Source: Candidatus Roizmanbacteria bacterium RIFCSPHIGHO2_01_FULL_39_8
Lineage (GTDB): Bacteria; Patescibacteriota; Microgenomatia; UBA1406; GWC2-37-13
Reading direction: 5' to 3'
Assembly: GCA_001789355.1 (NCBI GenBank)
Contig: MFZI01000074.1
Coordinates: forward strand, 2,117 to 15,238
Length of the DNA stretch: 13,122 bases
Shown: positions 6,036 to 12,273 of the stretch, piece after piece
Layout: every line of letters begins with the position of its first letter
Numbering within the stretch: the first letter of the stretch is position 1
Program-made: the position numbers and the translations under genes
The notes under the pieces: model-generated
Databases searched by the model: none
Told to the model about the DNA's origin: nothing
What the model saw: only the letters and a program-made list of their open reading frames with translations

Positions 6036-7139
6036 TCATATTCTCGTTCCATTCTTTTTAACATGATTAACTACCACGTATACGAAATTCAGATAAAGAA
6101 AAGGCAAAACAAGCAAGAAGTATCTCGGGAAAGGGGCCTGGATTCCTAAATAGAAGAAATAGAGTATGGGAACTGCGCCAAATAAGGATTTGGCATTTAT
6201 CAGCTTTTTTTTGATGTTTTTTTTCAGCTGAAACAGACATAGTCCAAGCCCGATTGGCCAGAAGATAGTCCACGTAGCTACGCTTAAAAATTCCCTCTTT
6301 CCCCACCACGTCTGAAAATAGCTCGTGAGAAAAAGGACAAGCGAAGCACCGGGAAAAGAGGTTACATTGTGAACAATCCGATATTTTATTGTTTTTAAAG
6401 CAAAAAAGAAAATATTAAATAATCCACCCCTTTGAATAAAGGATTGGAGATAGAGAAAAGAAAAGACTATACCACCAATGATAATTTGCTTCATCAATGT
6501 CTTGAGATTAAATTCTTTTTTATACCATTGGTAAAAAGATAACAACAAAATAAAAAAAACGGGGGTCGTCAAAGATTTCGTTCCTGCAAATAATCCTAAA
6601 ACTATACCTGACAAAAAATAATTTCGTTTATAAAATAACACAAGCACAATATAAAGAAGAAGAAAGAATACTTCACTCAAATCAAGCATTGCATGAGAAA
6701 CGCTATCGACAAACAAAGGATCTATTGTTAGTAACAGACTCGCTATAATCGAGACCACATTTGATCTATATATTTTTAAGCCGGTAAAATACACCAATAA
6801 AATAAGCGCGCCTCCAAAAAGGATTTGAACAAAATATGGGTTTGCAAACAGAATGATAGAGTAGCCAAACAAATATTTTAAAAGAGGAGGATGGTCAAAA
6901 TTGTACCCCGCAGGATCTGCTCCTTTCGCGTAGAGGTATCCACTCGAGATATAGATATCTTCGTCCGACAAAAAAAGTCTTTTTCCGGGTACTTCATGAG
7001 TAATGTCTTGGGATAAAAAATACCTCTTGATCAACGTTTGATCGAAATGATAGGTAAAAATTTCTTTATGGGTAAGAAAAAGTATGCTTAGATAAAAAAA
7101 TACGATCACCAAGCTGTTCAGAAGGTTTTTTCTTCTCAT
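6036..7139 (-). CDS. GT-C glycosyltransferase, PMT/ArnT-like (family 39 type)
   Basis: 367 aa with an N-terminal helix (residues 8-24), a large first extracytoplasmic loop and about eight to nine further hydrophobic helices. The first loop carries the GT-C acidic motif Asp59-Glu60 (LSDEDIYISSGYLYAKG) followed by YNFDHPPLLKYLFG (79-92), the arrangement of dolichyl/undecaprenyl-phosphate sugar-dependent glycosyltransferases such as PMT and ArnT. Such enzymes transfer a sugar from a lipid-phosphate donor to protein or glycolipid outside the membrane. Acceptor and sugar cannot be determined. It is divergent from another GT-C gene with only 41 bases between, so the two probably belong to the same cell-surface glycan pathway as the O-antigen ligase-like gene at 9941. 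TATAAT lies 7 bases before the ATG. Confidence 0.85.
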   Translation of the reverse strand: MRRKNLLNSLVIVFFYLSILFLTHKEIFTYHFDQTLIKRYFLSQDITHEVPGKRLFLSDEDIYISSGYLYAKGADPAGYNFDHPPLLKYLFGYSIILFANPYFVQILFGGALILLVYFTGLKIYRSNVVSIIASLLLTIDPLFVDSVSHAMLDLSEVFFLLLYIVLVLFYKRNYFLSGIVLGLFAGTKSLTTPVFFILLLSFYQWYKKEFNLKTLMKQIIIGGIVFSFLYLQSFIQRGGLFNIFFFALKTIKYRIVHNVTSFPGASLVLFLTSYFQTWWGKREFLSVATWTIFWPIGLGLCLFQLKKNIKKKLINAKSLFGAVPILYFFYLGIQAPFPRYFLLVLPFLYLNFVYVVVNHVKKNGTRI

Positions 7140-7146
7140 TTTTCTT

Positions 7147-7152
7147 ATTATA
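7147..7152 (-). promoter_or_regulatory. -10 box of the GT39-like gene, leaderless spacing
   Basis: A perfect TATAAT on the minus strand lies 7 bases before the ATG at 7139. No convincing -35 is seen. There is no SD, so the message probably starts at the start codon. Confidence 0.55.
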
Positions 7153-7161
7153 ACAATCTAT

Positions 7162-7167
7162 TATAAT
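7162..7167 (+). promoter_or_regulatory. -10 box of the GT-C gene at 7181
   Basis: A perfect TATAAT lies 13 bases before the ATG, predicting a 5' leader of only about 6 bases and again no SD. Together with the minus-strand TATAAT at 7147-7152 it forms a compact back-to-back promoter pair whose -10 boxes are nine bases apart. Confidence 0.55.
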
Positions 7168-7180
7168 AGAAAATATAAAA

Positions 7181-8479
7181 ATGGATTCCTCAGGCTTTTT
7201 CAAAAAACATAAGATACTCGTATTTTTCGTAGTCGCCCTTTTATTGAGAATCTCTCTTCTCTTTTATGACTACAGCTTCGACGTAAATAATCATATTGCC
7301 TGGGCGAAAGATCTACATCAGCGAGGGTTTATGAATTTCTATACAACCAGATCATCAGAAGTATATGCGAGCCTGTATCCCAACTATCCTCCCTTTGCAC
7401 TTTTTGTCTTTTATCTTTTGTATCCAATCCAGTCCCTGCTAAAAAATATCGTTTGGTATTTGAATATCACCTTTCCTTTTTTTCCTTCCCAGCTTGTTTT
7501 TTTTGTTGAAAGCAGGGCTTTTCTTGCCGGAATTATGAAGCTCCCAGGGTTATTTGCTGATCTTGGAATTGCGTGGGTCTTTCTTTTGTTTGCTCAGAAA
7601 TTTTTTCTTAAAAATCTAAACATCCAAAAGCTAATTATCTTACTTGTACTTTTCAATCCTGTTTATTTTTTTACGAGTGCGCTGTGGGGCCAAATCGACT
7701 CGATTTCCATTTTTTTTGCTCTGTTGGCTTTCTACCTTTTACTTGAAAGGAAACAGGCGATGACAAGCGGAATTGTCTTTACGGTCGGACTCCTCGTTAA
7801 GCCTACTGTCCTTGTATATCTGCCTTTTTTCCTTCTTGTCGTAGGAAAAAAATATGGATTTTCTACACTATTAAAAACAGTTGTCATTGCAGCTGTTTTT
7901 TTCTGGCTCGCTTTCTTACCTTTCACTAACTTCATCACAAATCCTCTTTACCCCTATACTATCTATCTTGAGAAGATCATCGCTGCTCAAAGTCTGCCCT
8001 ATATAACAAACGGTGCATTTAATCTCTGGGCAATGGTGGGTGGATTTATAGGAATCAAAGACACCGCTCCTTTTTTGCTCGGCGTCTCCTACCGCTGGTA
8101 TGGGTATTTGCTTACGGGAATAATATATCTCCTCTTACTCTTAAGGCTATGGAAGTTCAAAAAGTTTTATTTCTATGTCCTTTTTCTCGGGTCCTTTGCA
8201 TCTTTCATGTTCCTTACTAAAATGCATGAACGATATACTCTTCTTTTTTTGACCTTCGCGATCGCATCCTACCTGTTGGATCGTAAACTTCTTCCATGGG
8301 TTATCGTTCTTTCGCTTACCAGTTTTCTCAATGTATATCACAGCTGGTCTGTACCGAAAATTGGATTCATCATGAACATACAATACAACCCATTGTATAG
8401 TTTTTTTATTTCACTTTTAAACTTGATTATATTTTTTATCTTGCTGGGAAAATTTTTAGCTTCTAAAAAAGGAGCATGA
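7181..8479 (+). CDS. GT-C mannosyltransferase-like membrane protein (GT87/ALG6-like group)
   Basis: 432 aa, about 11 hydrophobic helices. Motifs typical of lipid-linked hexosyltransferases of the GT-C fold are seen: an acidic first loop (YDYSFDVNNHIAWAKDL, residues 29-45) and PNYPPFALF (67-75). ALWGQIDSISIFFALLAFYLL (167-187), KPTVLVYLPFF and TKMHERYTLLFL (346-357) follow. The WGQxDS and MHERY pairs recur in bacterial 'mannosyltransferase' and ALG6/ALG8-like proteins. It probably transfers a sugar from a polyprenyl-phosphate donor on the outer face of the membrane; sugar and acceptor are unknown. It lies between a divergent GT39-like gene and a co-directional EndoQ-like gene, which starts 50 bases later from its own probable promoter. 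The start at 7181 is preferred because a -10 box sits just upstream. Confidence 0.82.
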   Translation: MDSSGFFKKHKILVFFVVALLLRISLLFYDYSFDVNNHIAWAKDLHQRGFMNFYTTRSSEVYASLYPNYPPFALFVFYLLYPIQSLLKNIVWYLNITFPFFPSQLVFFVESRAFLAGIMKLPGLFADLGIAWVFLLFAQKFFLKNLNIQKLIILLVLFNPVYFFTSALWGQIDSISIFFALLAFYLLLERKQAMTSGIVFTVGLLVKPTVLVYLPFFLLVVGKKYGFSTLLKTVVIAAVFFWLAFLPFTNFITNPLYPYTIYLEKIIAAQSLPYITNGAFNLWAMVGGFIGIKDTAPFLLGVSYRWYGYLLTGIIYLLLLLRLWKFKKFYFYVLFLGSFASFMFLTKMHERYTLLFLTFAIASYLLDRKLLPWVIVLSLTSFLNVYHSWSVPKIGFIMNIQYNPLYSFFISLLNLIIFFILLGKFLASKKGA

Positions 8480-8513
8480 AGCAGGGAAAGAGGTCCATCT
8501 TATAAAAATTCTT

Positions 8514-8528
8514 GCTAGAATAACTAGC
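8514..8528 (+). promoter_or_regulatory. Probable -10 and inverted repeat directly before the EndoQ-like start
   Basis: TAGAAT (8516-8521) lies 7 bases before the ATG at 8529, the same spacing as the other putative leaderless promoters here. It sits within GCTAG-AATAA-CTAGC (8514-8528), a short palindrome ending directly at the start codon that could be an operator. No clear -35 is found. Confidence 0.4.
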
Positions 8529-9881
8529 ATGCAGATAATTGCCGATTTACAACTGCATTCTAGGTATTCTCGTGCTGTTTCGCAAAAAATGGATTTGCGC
8601 GAAATTGCCACATGGTCCGCCAAAAAAGGGATCAGTCTTGTCGCGACCGGCGACTGGACTCATCCCTTATGGATCCGGGAAATAAAATCAAATCTGGAAG
8701 AAACAAGTGATGGCATTTTTAAGTTAAAAAACTCACCAGTTGGTTCGACTGGTTCAGCCCAAGCTCGCTTTCTCCTTTCAACTGAGATCTCGTCTATCTA
8801 TAGCCAGGGAGGAAAGTTGCGCAGGGTACACAATCTCATTTTTTCACCTTCCATAGAAACCAGCGATAAAATCATCAAGGAACTACAAAGAAGAGGGGCA
8901 AATTTGCTGGCTGACGGAAGACCAATTGTAGGAATATCTTCGGTCAACCTTCTCAAGATGGTTCTCGAGATTGATGAAGATGTACTTTTTATTCCTGCAC
9001 ATATCTGGACTCCGTGGTTTTCTCTTTTTGGATCAAAGAGCGGATTCGACTCAATTGAGGAATGTTTTGGTGATCTATCACGATATATATATGCAATTGA
9101 GACAGGTCTCTCTAGTGATCCACTGATGAATTGGCAGATCAAGGAGCTTGATACCAGGTCTATCCTTTCTTTTTCCGATGCTCACTCCGGCCCCAAACTT
9201 GGCCGTGAAGCGACAGTATTCACTTGTAACATGAAACATGTAACTTGTAACTTTACTTATTCAGATATATCTGATGCTATTAAACAAAAACCGAATTCTC
9301 ACCTCAAAATTGGGTACACCATTGAGTTTTTTCCTGAAGAAGGTAAATATCATTGGTCCGGTCATCGAAATTGTAACATCCGTTTTTCACCAGTGGAGGT
9401 GAAAGACAAAGGTACTCTTTGCCCTGTCTGTAAACAACCTCTCACGATCGGTGTCGAAAACAGGGTAATTGATCTTTCGTACAAGACTCTTTCACCTGAA
9501 GAGATTCTTTTTGTGAAAAATAATTCGGGAGTCACGTTTGTTTCAGATAAAGAAAAAAAACGCCGGCCTTTCATCTCTCTTGTTCCTTTGCTCGAAATCC
9601 TGACTGAATTACACAACCACTCTCCAACAAAAGCAATCCGCGACTACGAAAATATCACAACAAACTTTGCTTCAGAGTTCGACATTTTACTTAAAAAATC
9701 ATATGATGAAATAAGACAGCAAGGAGGAGATAGATTGATGGAAGGGATTAAAACTGTAAGAGAAAGAAAAGTCTCTGTTGATCCCGGTTATGACGGTGTT
9801 TTTGGTATGGTAAAAATTTTTAAAAACAATGACAAAACCAGCGAAGAAAAAAAACAAGAAAGTCAGCCTTCTTTATTTTGA
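8529..9881 (+). CDS. Endonuclease Q-like PHP-domain nuclease
   Basis: 450 aa. The N-terminal PHP domain (about 1-225) has motifs DLQLHSRYSRA (6-16), ATGDWTHPLW (39-48), EISSIYSQGGKLRRVHNL (86-103), PAHIWTPWFSLFG (156-168) and SFSDAHSG (214-221). A zinc-ribbon-like segment follows: GHRNC (278-282) then CPVC (298-301) and LTIGVENRV. A C-terminal helical region ends the domain set (GIKTVRERKVSVDPGYDGVFG, 406-426). This order matches endonuclease Q, which nicks DNA 5' to deaminated bases. Oddities: the first His of the usual HxH metal motif is Gln8; residues 232-243 are encoded by tandem heptamers; the protein ends in QPSLF, a possible sliding-clamp motif. Glycan genes surround it, so the context is not informative. 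The ATG is chosen because the conserved PHP motif begins six residues later. Confidence 0.88.
   Translation: MQIIADLQLHSRYSRAVSQKMDLREIATWSAKKGISLVATGDWTHPLWIREIKSNLEETSDGIFKLKNSPVGSTGSAQARFLLSTEISSIYSQGGKLRRVHNLIFSPSIETSDKIIKELQRRGANLLADGRPIVGISSVNLLKMVLEIDEDVLFIPAHIWTPWFSLFGSKSGFDSIEECFGDLSRYIYAIETGLSSDPLMNWQIKELDTRSILSFSDAHSGPKLGREATVFTCNMKHVTCNFTYSDISDAIKQKPNSHLKIGYTIEFFPEEGKYHWSGHRNCNIRFSPVEVKDKGTLCPVCKQPLTIGVENRVIDLSYKTLSPEEILFVKNNSGVTFVSDKEKKRRPFISLVPLLEILTELHNHSPTKAIRDYENITTNFASEFDILLKKSYDEIRQQGGDRLMEGIKTVRERKVSVDPGYDGVFGMVKIFKNNDKTSEEKKQESQPSLF
9224..9251 (+). repeat. Four tandem heptamers (consensus WTGWAAC) within the EndoQ-like coding frame
   Basis: TTGTAAC, ATGAAAC, ATGTAAC and TTGTAAC follow one another without a gap. 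ACTTGTAAC at 9222-9230 recurs at 9243-9251, exactly 21 bases (three heptamers, seven codons) later, so the protein shows TCN twice seven residues apart. It lies after the conserved GREATVF segment, at a loop position. Confidence 0.75.
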
Positions 9882-9952
9882 CCATTGTCCCATTGCTCGA
9901 TTGCTCCATTGTTGTAAACAGTCAGTGGAACAATGAAACAATGAAACAATTA
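9881..9952. repeat. Inverted array of octamers (YCCATTGY arm and AACAATGA arm) at the endoQ/ligase junction
   Basis: In strict 8-base register, four octamers of the type ACCATTGT/CCCATTGC/TCGATTGC/TCCATTGT (9881-9912) are followed by a 16-base centre (9913-9928). Three octamers of the inverse type AACAATGA/AACAATGA/AACAATTA (9929-9952) follow. CATTGTT (9907-9913) and AACAATG (9929-9935) can pair perfectly, and outer octamers can pair with mismatches. The array begins at the last base of the EndoQ-like stop codon and contains the preferred start of the next gene. Confidence 0.7.
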
Positions 9953-11128
9953 AATAAAGTCTTAATATTACTATTTCTTCTTCTTCTTCCTACTCAGTTA
10001 GGAAAACACTTCTTTTTTGACTTCTCGTATGTGTCCGGAGTTAGAATCGATTATCTCTCTCCGACAATTCATCTCACTGATATACTTGCCCTACTCCTTA
10101 TTCTACTTAATTTCAAAACAGTCTTATCTTTTATAAAGAAGAAAGAAGTAGTTCTTATATTGGGAGTTCTTCTGCTGGGAATTGGTTTTGCAAAACTTCC
10201 TCCTGTTTCATTCTATCGCTACATAAAAATACTGGAGTTTGTCTCCTTATTTGCTATTTTCAAATACAAACCTTTACGCCTTCAAACTGGAGCGCTCGCT
10301 TTCTTTTTCGGAGCATTATTTGAGTTTATTTTGGTAATCCTTCAGTTTACTCAAAAACATTCACTTCAGGGTTTGTTTTATCTCTTTGGTGAAAGAAGCT
10401 TAAGTCTTTCCCTACCTGGAATTGCAAAGGCTTCTCTGGATGGAGAAGAGATATTGCGGCCTTATGGAACATTCTCACACCCCAATTCTTTAGCCGGATT
10501 CTATCTTGTTATATACCTATTTATACTCACCCAAAAAAACATCAAACCGTTATTTCGCTACAGTCTACTTCTTTTGACTACATTGCTCGTCTTCATCTCT
10601 TTTTCCAAAATAGCAATTGTGACCCTTGTCGTATGTAGCTCACTATTTATCTTTAGGCAGAAGATTAACTGCCTACTATGTAAGTTTGCTCGGGTCTTTG
10701 TCCTTGTGATTGTCTCGTTGGTCTTTCTTCTGATACAAACTGATCCCCTGACGGTAGAGAAAAGACTTACTCTGGTTAAGAATTCTCTTGAGATTATTTG
10801 GGCAAATCCTTTGTTTGGAGTAGGATTAGGCTCATATGTTGTTGCGCAACAAACAATTCCCATAAGGTTTCTCGACTTGATGCAGCCGGTCCACAATATA
10901 CCACTACTCCTTATAAGCGAAATAGGTATTCTTCCTTTTCTACTGATTGTGTACTTGCTCAAAGAAAGCATTATTAGGTTCATTAAAACTTATCCCTATC
11001 TTACATTTGCGCTTTTAATGACAGGCTTCTTTGACCACTATTGGCTGACCCTCCAACAAAATTTTTTACTCCTCGCTTTCCTATTTGCTTATTCACCTAT
11101 ACGAAATAAAATTAGCCAAAGTAGGTAG
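9941..11128 (+). CDS. O-antigen ligase/polymerase-like protein (Wzy_C family)
   Basis: 395 aa from ATG 9941, with about 11-12 hydrophobic helices. The frame is open back to an ATG at 9878, but that would translate the octamer array as soluble residues before helix 1, so 9941 is preferred; another in-frame start close by is possible. Family motifs: RPYGTFSHPNSLAGF (173-187) with His180 before the large loop, WANPLFGVGLGSY (287-299), QPVHNIPLLLISEIGI (315-330) and FFDHYW (363-368). These match WaaL/Wzy-type ligases and polymerases, which join glycan to a lipid or protein acceptor on the outer membrane face using polyprenyl-pyrophosphate donors. CPR cells lack an outer membrane with LPS, so the substrate is more likely a surface glycan, in keeping with the two GT-C genes upstream. 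There is no SD. A strong intrinsic terminator overlaps the stop. Confidence 0.85.
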   Translation: MKQLNKVLILLFLLLLPTQLGKHFFFDFSYVSGVRIDYLSPTIHLTDILALLLILLNFKTVLSFIKKKEVVLILGVLLLGIGFAKLPPVSFYRYIKILEFVSLFAIFKYKPLRLQTGALAFFFGALFEFILVILQFTQKHSLQGLFYLFGERSLSLSLPGIAKASLDGEEILRPYGTFSHPNSLAGFYLVIYLFILTQKNIKPLFRYSLLLLTTLLVFISFSKIAIVTLVVCSSLFIFRQKINCLLCKFARVFVLVIVSLVFLLIQTDPLTVEKRLTLVKNSLEIIWANPLFGVGLGSYVVAQQTIPIRFLDLMQPVHNIPLLLISEIGILPFLLIVYLLKESIIRFIKTYPYLTFALLMTGFFDHYWLTLQQNFLLLAFLFAYSPIRNKISQSR

Positions 11129-11190
11129 ATTTGGAATAATGACAAATCTGACAGAATCTATCAGATTTGGCCGAGTCTACCTAGCTTTTT
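11122..11190 (+). terminator. Intrinsic terminator of the O-antigen ligase-like gene
   Basis: A nested hairpin: the outer stem TAGGTAGA (11122-11129) pairs with TCTACCTA (11176-11183), and the inner 9-bp stem CAAATCTGA (11143-11151) pairs with TCAGATTTG (11161-11169). A GC step and T5 (11186-11190) follow. The stop codon TAG is part of the outer stem. On the other strand no T-run follows the stem, so it should act only rightward. Confidence 0.8.
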
Positions 11191-11206
11191 AAAAAGGGGT
11201 AAGTGA

Positions 11207-11740
11207 TCAAAGAGGTTTAATTTTTTTCTTCATCTCATCATTCAAACGAAGGATCTGGCTTATACTCTCACTCTGACCTTGGGGAAACTGGGTCAGGAAT
11301 GACTCTGCTACTTCTCTATGCTTTGCATTGCTCAACTTAAGCCTTTGAACAAAGTCCCCTGAAGGACTTACTCCTTGTTGTTTTGAGATTGCTATCAATG
11401 GTGGGATTTTAAGAGCATACTGTTCCCCTTCTAGAAAAGCGGCCATTGCCTGTTTTTCCTTTCCTGATTTTCCAAGAAGTGTGGCCATCGCTACACGTTT
11501 ATCCGATAAAAGAAGATATAATTCTGCTTTCTTCATGGTGTCTCTTGTAGTGAATTCTAGAATATTGTCCCGCAGGTTTTTTAAAAAAAAGAGTGGGTGT
11601 CCTGGCAAGATCCCTGGATAAGGAAGATTATATTCTACTTTATCTTGATTTAGGGTAACTCGTTGCGCAACTGAGACAGAAGAAAAAAAGAATGAAAAAG
11701 ATATGATACAAATCAGGGCGCCAAGTAAAGCTTTTCTCAT
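11207..11740 (-). CDS. DUF5667-domain secreted protein
   Basis: 177 aa from ATG 11740. An upstream in-frame extension to 11776 would run through the promoter. The N-terminal signal peptide (MRKALLGALICIISFSFFFSS, ending about residue 25 at SVAQ) is followed by an extracytoplasmic helical domain. The DUF5667 signature is intact: YNLPYPGILPGHPLFFLKNLRDNILEF (37-63) then TMKKAELYLLLSDKRVAMA (68-86). The rest is helical (EGEQYALKIPPLI; SNAKHREVAESFL). The domain is common in CPR bacteria and some Firmicutes and has no proven function; it may be a membrane- or wall-associated spectrin-like helical module. The promoter TTGTTT-N17-TATACT places the start 7 bases before the ATG. It is the last of the leftward genes on the right side and is not obviously co-transcribed with HU, since a terminator separates them. 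Confidence 0.85.
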   Translation of the reverse strand: MRKALLGALICIISFSFFFSSVSVAQRVTLNQDKVEYNLPYPGILPGHPLFFLKNLRDNILEFTTRDTMKKAELYLLLSDKRVAMATLLGKSGKEKQAMAAFLEGEQYALKIPPLIAISKQQGVSPSGDFVQRLKLSNAKHREVAESFLTQFPQGQSESISQILRLNDEMKKKIKPL

Positions 11741-11747
11741 ATATGAA

Positions 11748-11776
11748 AGTATACTAAATCGAAAAAACAAAAACAA
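11748..11776 (-). promoter_or_regulatory. DUF5667 gene promoter, predicted leaderless
   Basis: Minus strand: TTGTTT (11776-11771), a 17-bp spacer, TATACT (11753-11748), then 7 bases to the ATG at 11740. There is no SD. The -35 lies within the T-rich tail of the HU terminator, so one stretch serves both elements. Confidence 0.55.
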
Positions 11777-11814
11777 CCCGCCATTCGTATAAGGATATCG
11801 AAAGTACGGGTTGT
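11767..11814 (-). terminator. Intrinsic terminator of the HU gene
   Basis: On the minus strand, ACAACCCG (from 11814) pairs with CGGGTTGT (to 11773). An internal TTCG/CGAA step lies between, and TTTTTGTTTTTT follows directly. It begins 8 bases past the HU stop codon. Confidence 0.8.
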
Positions 11815-11821
11815 CTTTAGT

Positions 11822-12094
11822 TTATTTAACCAGTCTTTTAAGACTTTTACCTGCGGTAAAACCTGGGGTTTTAGTTGCAGGAATTTGGATTTCTGCTCCT
11901 GTTTGAGGATTTCTTCCTTTTCGAGCTGCTCTTTTCCTGACCATGAATGTTCCAAATCCTGTGACGACTACTTTTTCTCCTCTCTTCATTGCATCAGAGA
12001 TTGATCCAAAGATTGTATTGACTGCGTCTTTGGCTGCTTTTGCAGTAAGACCTGCCTTTTTAGCTACTTGAGCTACTAAATCTGCTTTTGTCAT
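11822..12094 (-). CDS. hup: HU-family nucleoid DNA-binding protein
   Basis: 90 aa, the standard HU length. The helix-turn-helix dimerisation part is MTKADLVAQVAKKAGLTAKAAKDAVNTIF (1-29). VVVTGFGTFMVRKRAARKGRNPQTG (42-66) gives the saddle strands and the DNA-intercalating arm, with the conserved Arg61-Asn62-Pro63 tip. The C-terminal PGFTAGKSLKRLV helix is complete. It bends and packages DNA as a dimer; HU and IHF subunits cannot be fully separated by sequence, but the arm and length fit HU. Unlike most neighbours it has a strong SD (AAGGGGGTGA) 8 bases before the ATG, a consensus-like promoter about 150 bases upstream and a structured leader, as expected for an abundant protein. A good terminator follows. 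Confidence 0.95.
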   Translation of the reverse strand: MTKADLVAQVAKKAGLTAKAAKDAVNTIFGSISDAMKRGEKVVVTGFGTFMVRKRAARKGRNPQTGAEIQIPATKTPGFTAGKSLKRLVK

Positions 12095-12101
12095 TTATTT
12101 T

Positions 12102-12114
12102 TTCACCCCCTTCC
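12102..12114 (-). promoter_or_regulatory. Strong Shine-Dalgarno of HU
   Basis: Minus strand GGAAGGGGGTGA differs from an ideal AAGGAGGTGA-type site by one base in the core and lies 8 bases before the ATG at 12094. It shows that the ribosomes here do use SD pairing, in contrast to the SD-less genes in the window. Confidence 0.8.
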
Positions 12115-12122
12115 ATAAGTTT

Positions 12123-12159
12123 AAAACCTAACGTCTGCCTGTCCGGCAGACAGGGTTTT
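12123..12159. repeat. GC-rich alternative hairpin in the HU leader
   Basis: GTCTGCC (12133-12139) pairs with GGCAGAC (12145-12151), extended by AAAACCT/AGGGTTTT flanks (12123-12129 and 12152-12159). A competing stem CCTGTC/GACAGG (12138-12143 and 12149-12154) uses the same bases. It resembles the GC-rich palindromic elements scattered between genes in many CPR genomes (recalled, not checked). It lies between the HU promoter and its SD, so it is transcribed in the leader. On the plus strand it is followed by T6, but no plus-strand gene ends there. Confidence 0.65.
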
Positions 12160-12244
12160 TTCCCAACGATTTTTTTCTAATTTCAGCAAAATAATTTTTA
12201 TTTTTTAAAAAGAATTATTTTTACTTTTTTACTAAAACGCAATC

Positions 12245-12273
12245 ATAATAAAAAGTTTTACGCGTCTTGTCAA
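12245..12273 (-). promoter_or_regulatory. HU promoter
   Basis: Minus strand: a perfect -35 TTGACA (12273-12268), a 17-bp spacer and TATTAT (12250-12245). The predicted start near 12238 gives a leader of about 140 bases. The sequence ATATAGATTG overlaps the -35 (12280-12271) and is repeated exactly 28 bp upstream (12308-12299), which could be a pair of activator or repressor sites. Confidence 0.7.

Noticed and set aside
8798..9142. 114-aa minus-strand frame
   Set aside because: Antisense shadow of the PHP domain of the EndoQ-like gene.
9222..9251. CRISPR-like repeats
   Set aside because: Units are 7 bases without spacers; this is a tandem oligomer array.
10558..10983. 141-aa minus-strand frame
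   Set aside because: Antisense shadow of the O-antigen ligase-like gene, whose membrane helices and motifs are clear.
11737..11955. 72-aa minus-strand frame overlapping HU
   Set aside because: It lies within the HU coding region, the HU terminator and the DUF5667 promoter in another frame and has no recognisable features; HU itself is unmistakable.
12123..12161. GC hairpin plus T6 as a true plus-strand terminator
   Set aside because: No plus-strand gene is present between 11128 and the hairpin, so it is more likely a leader element or dispersed repeat.
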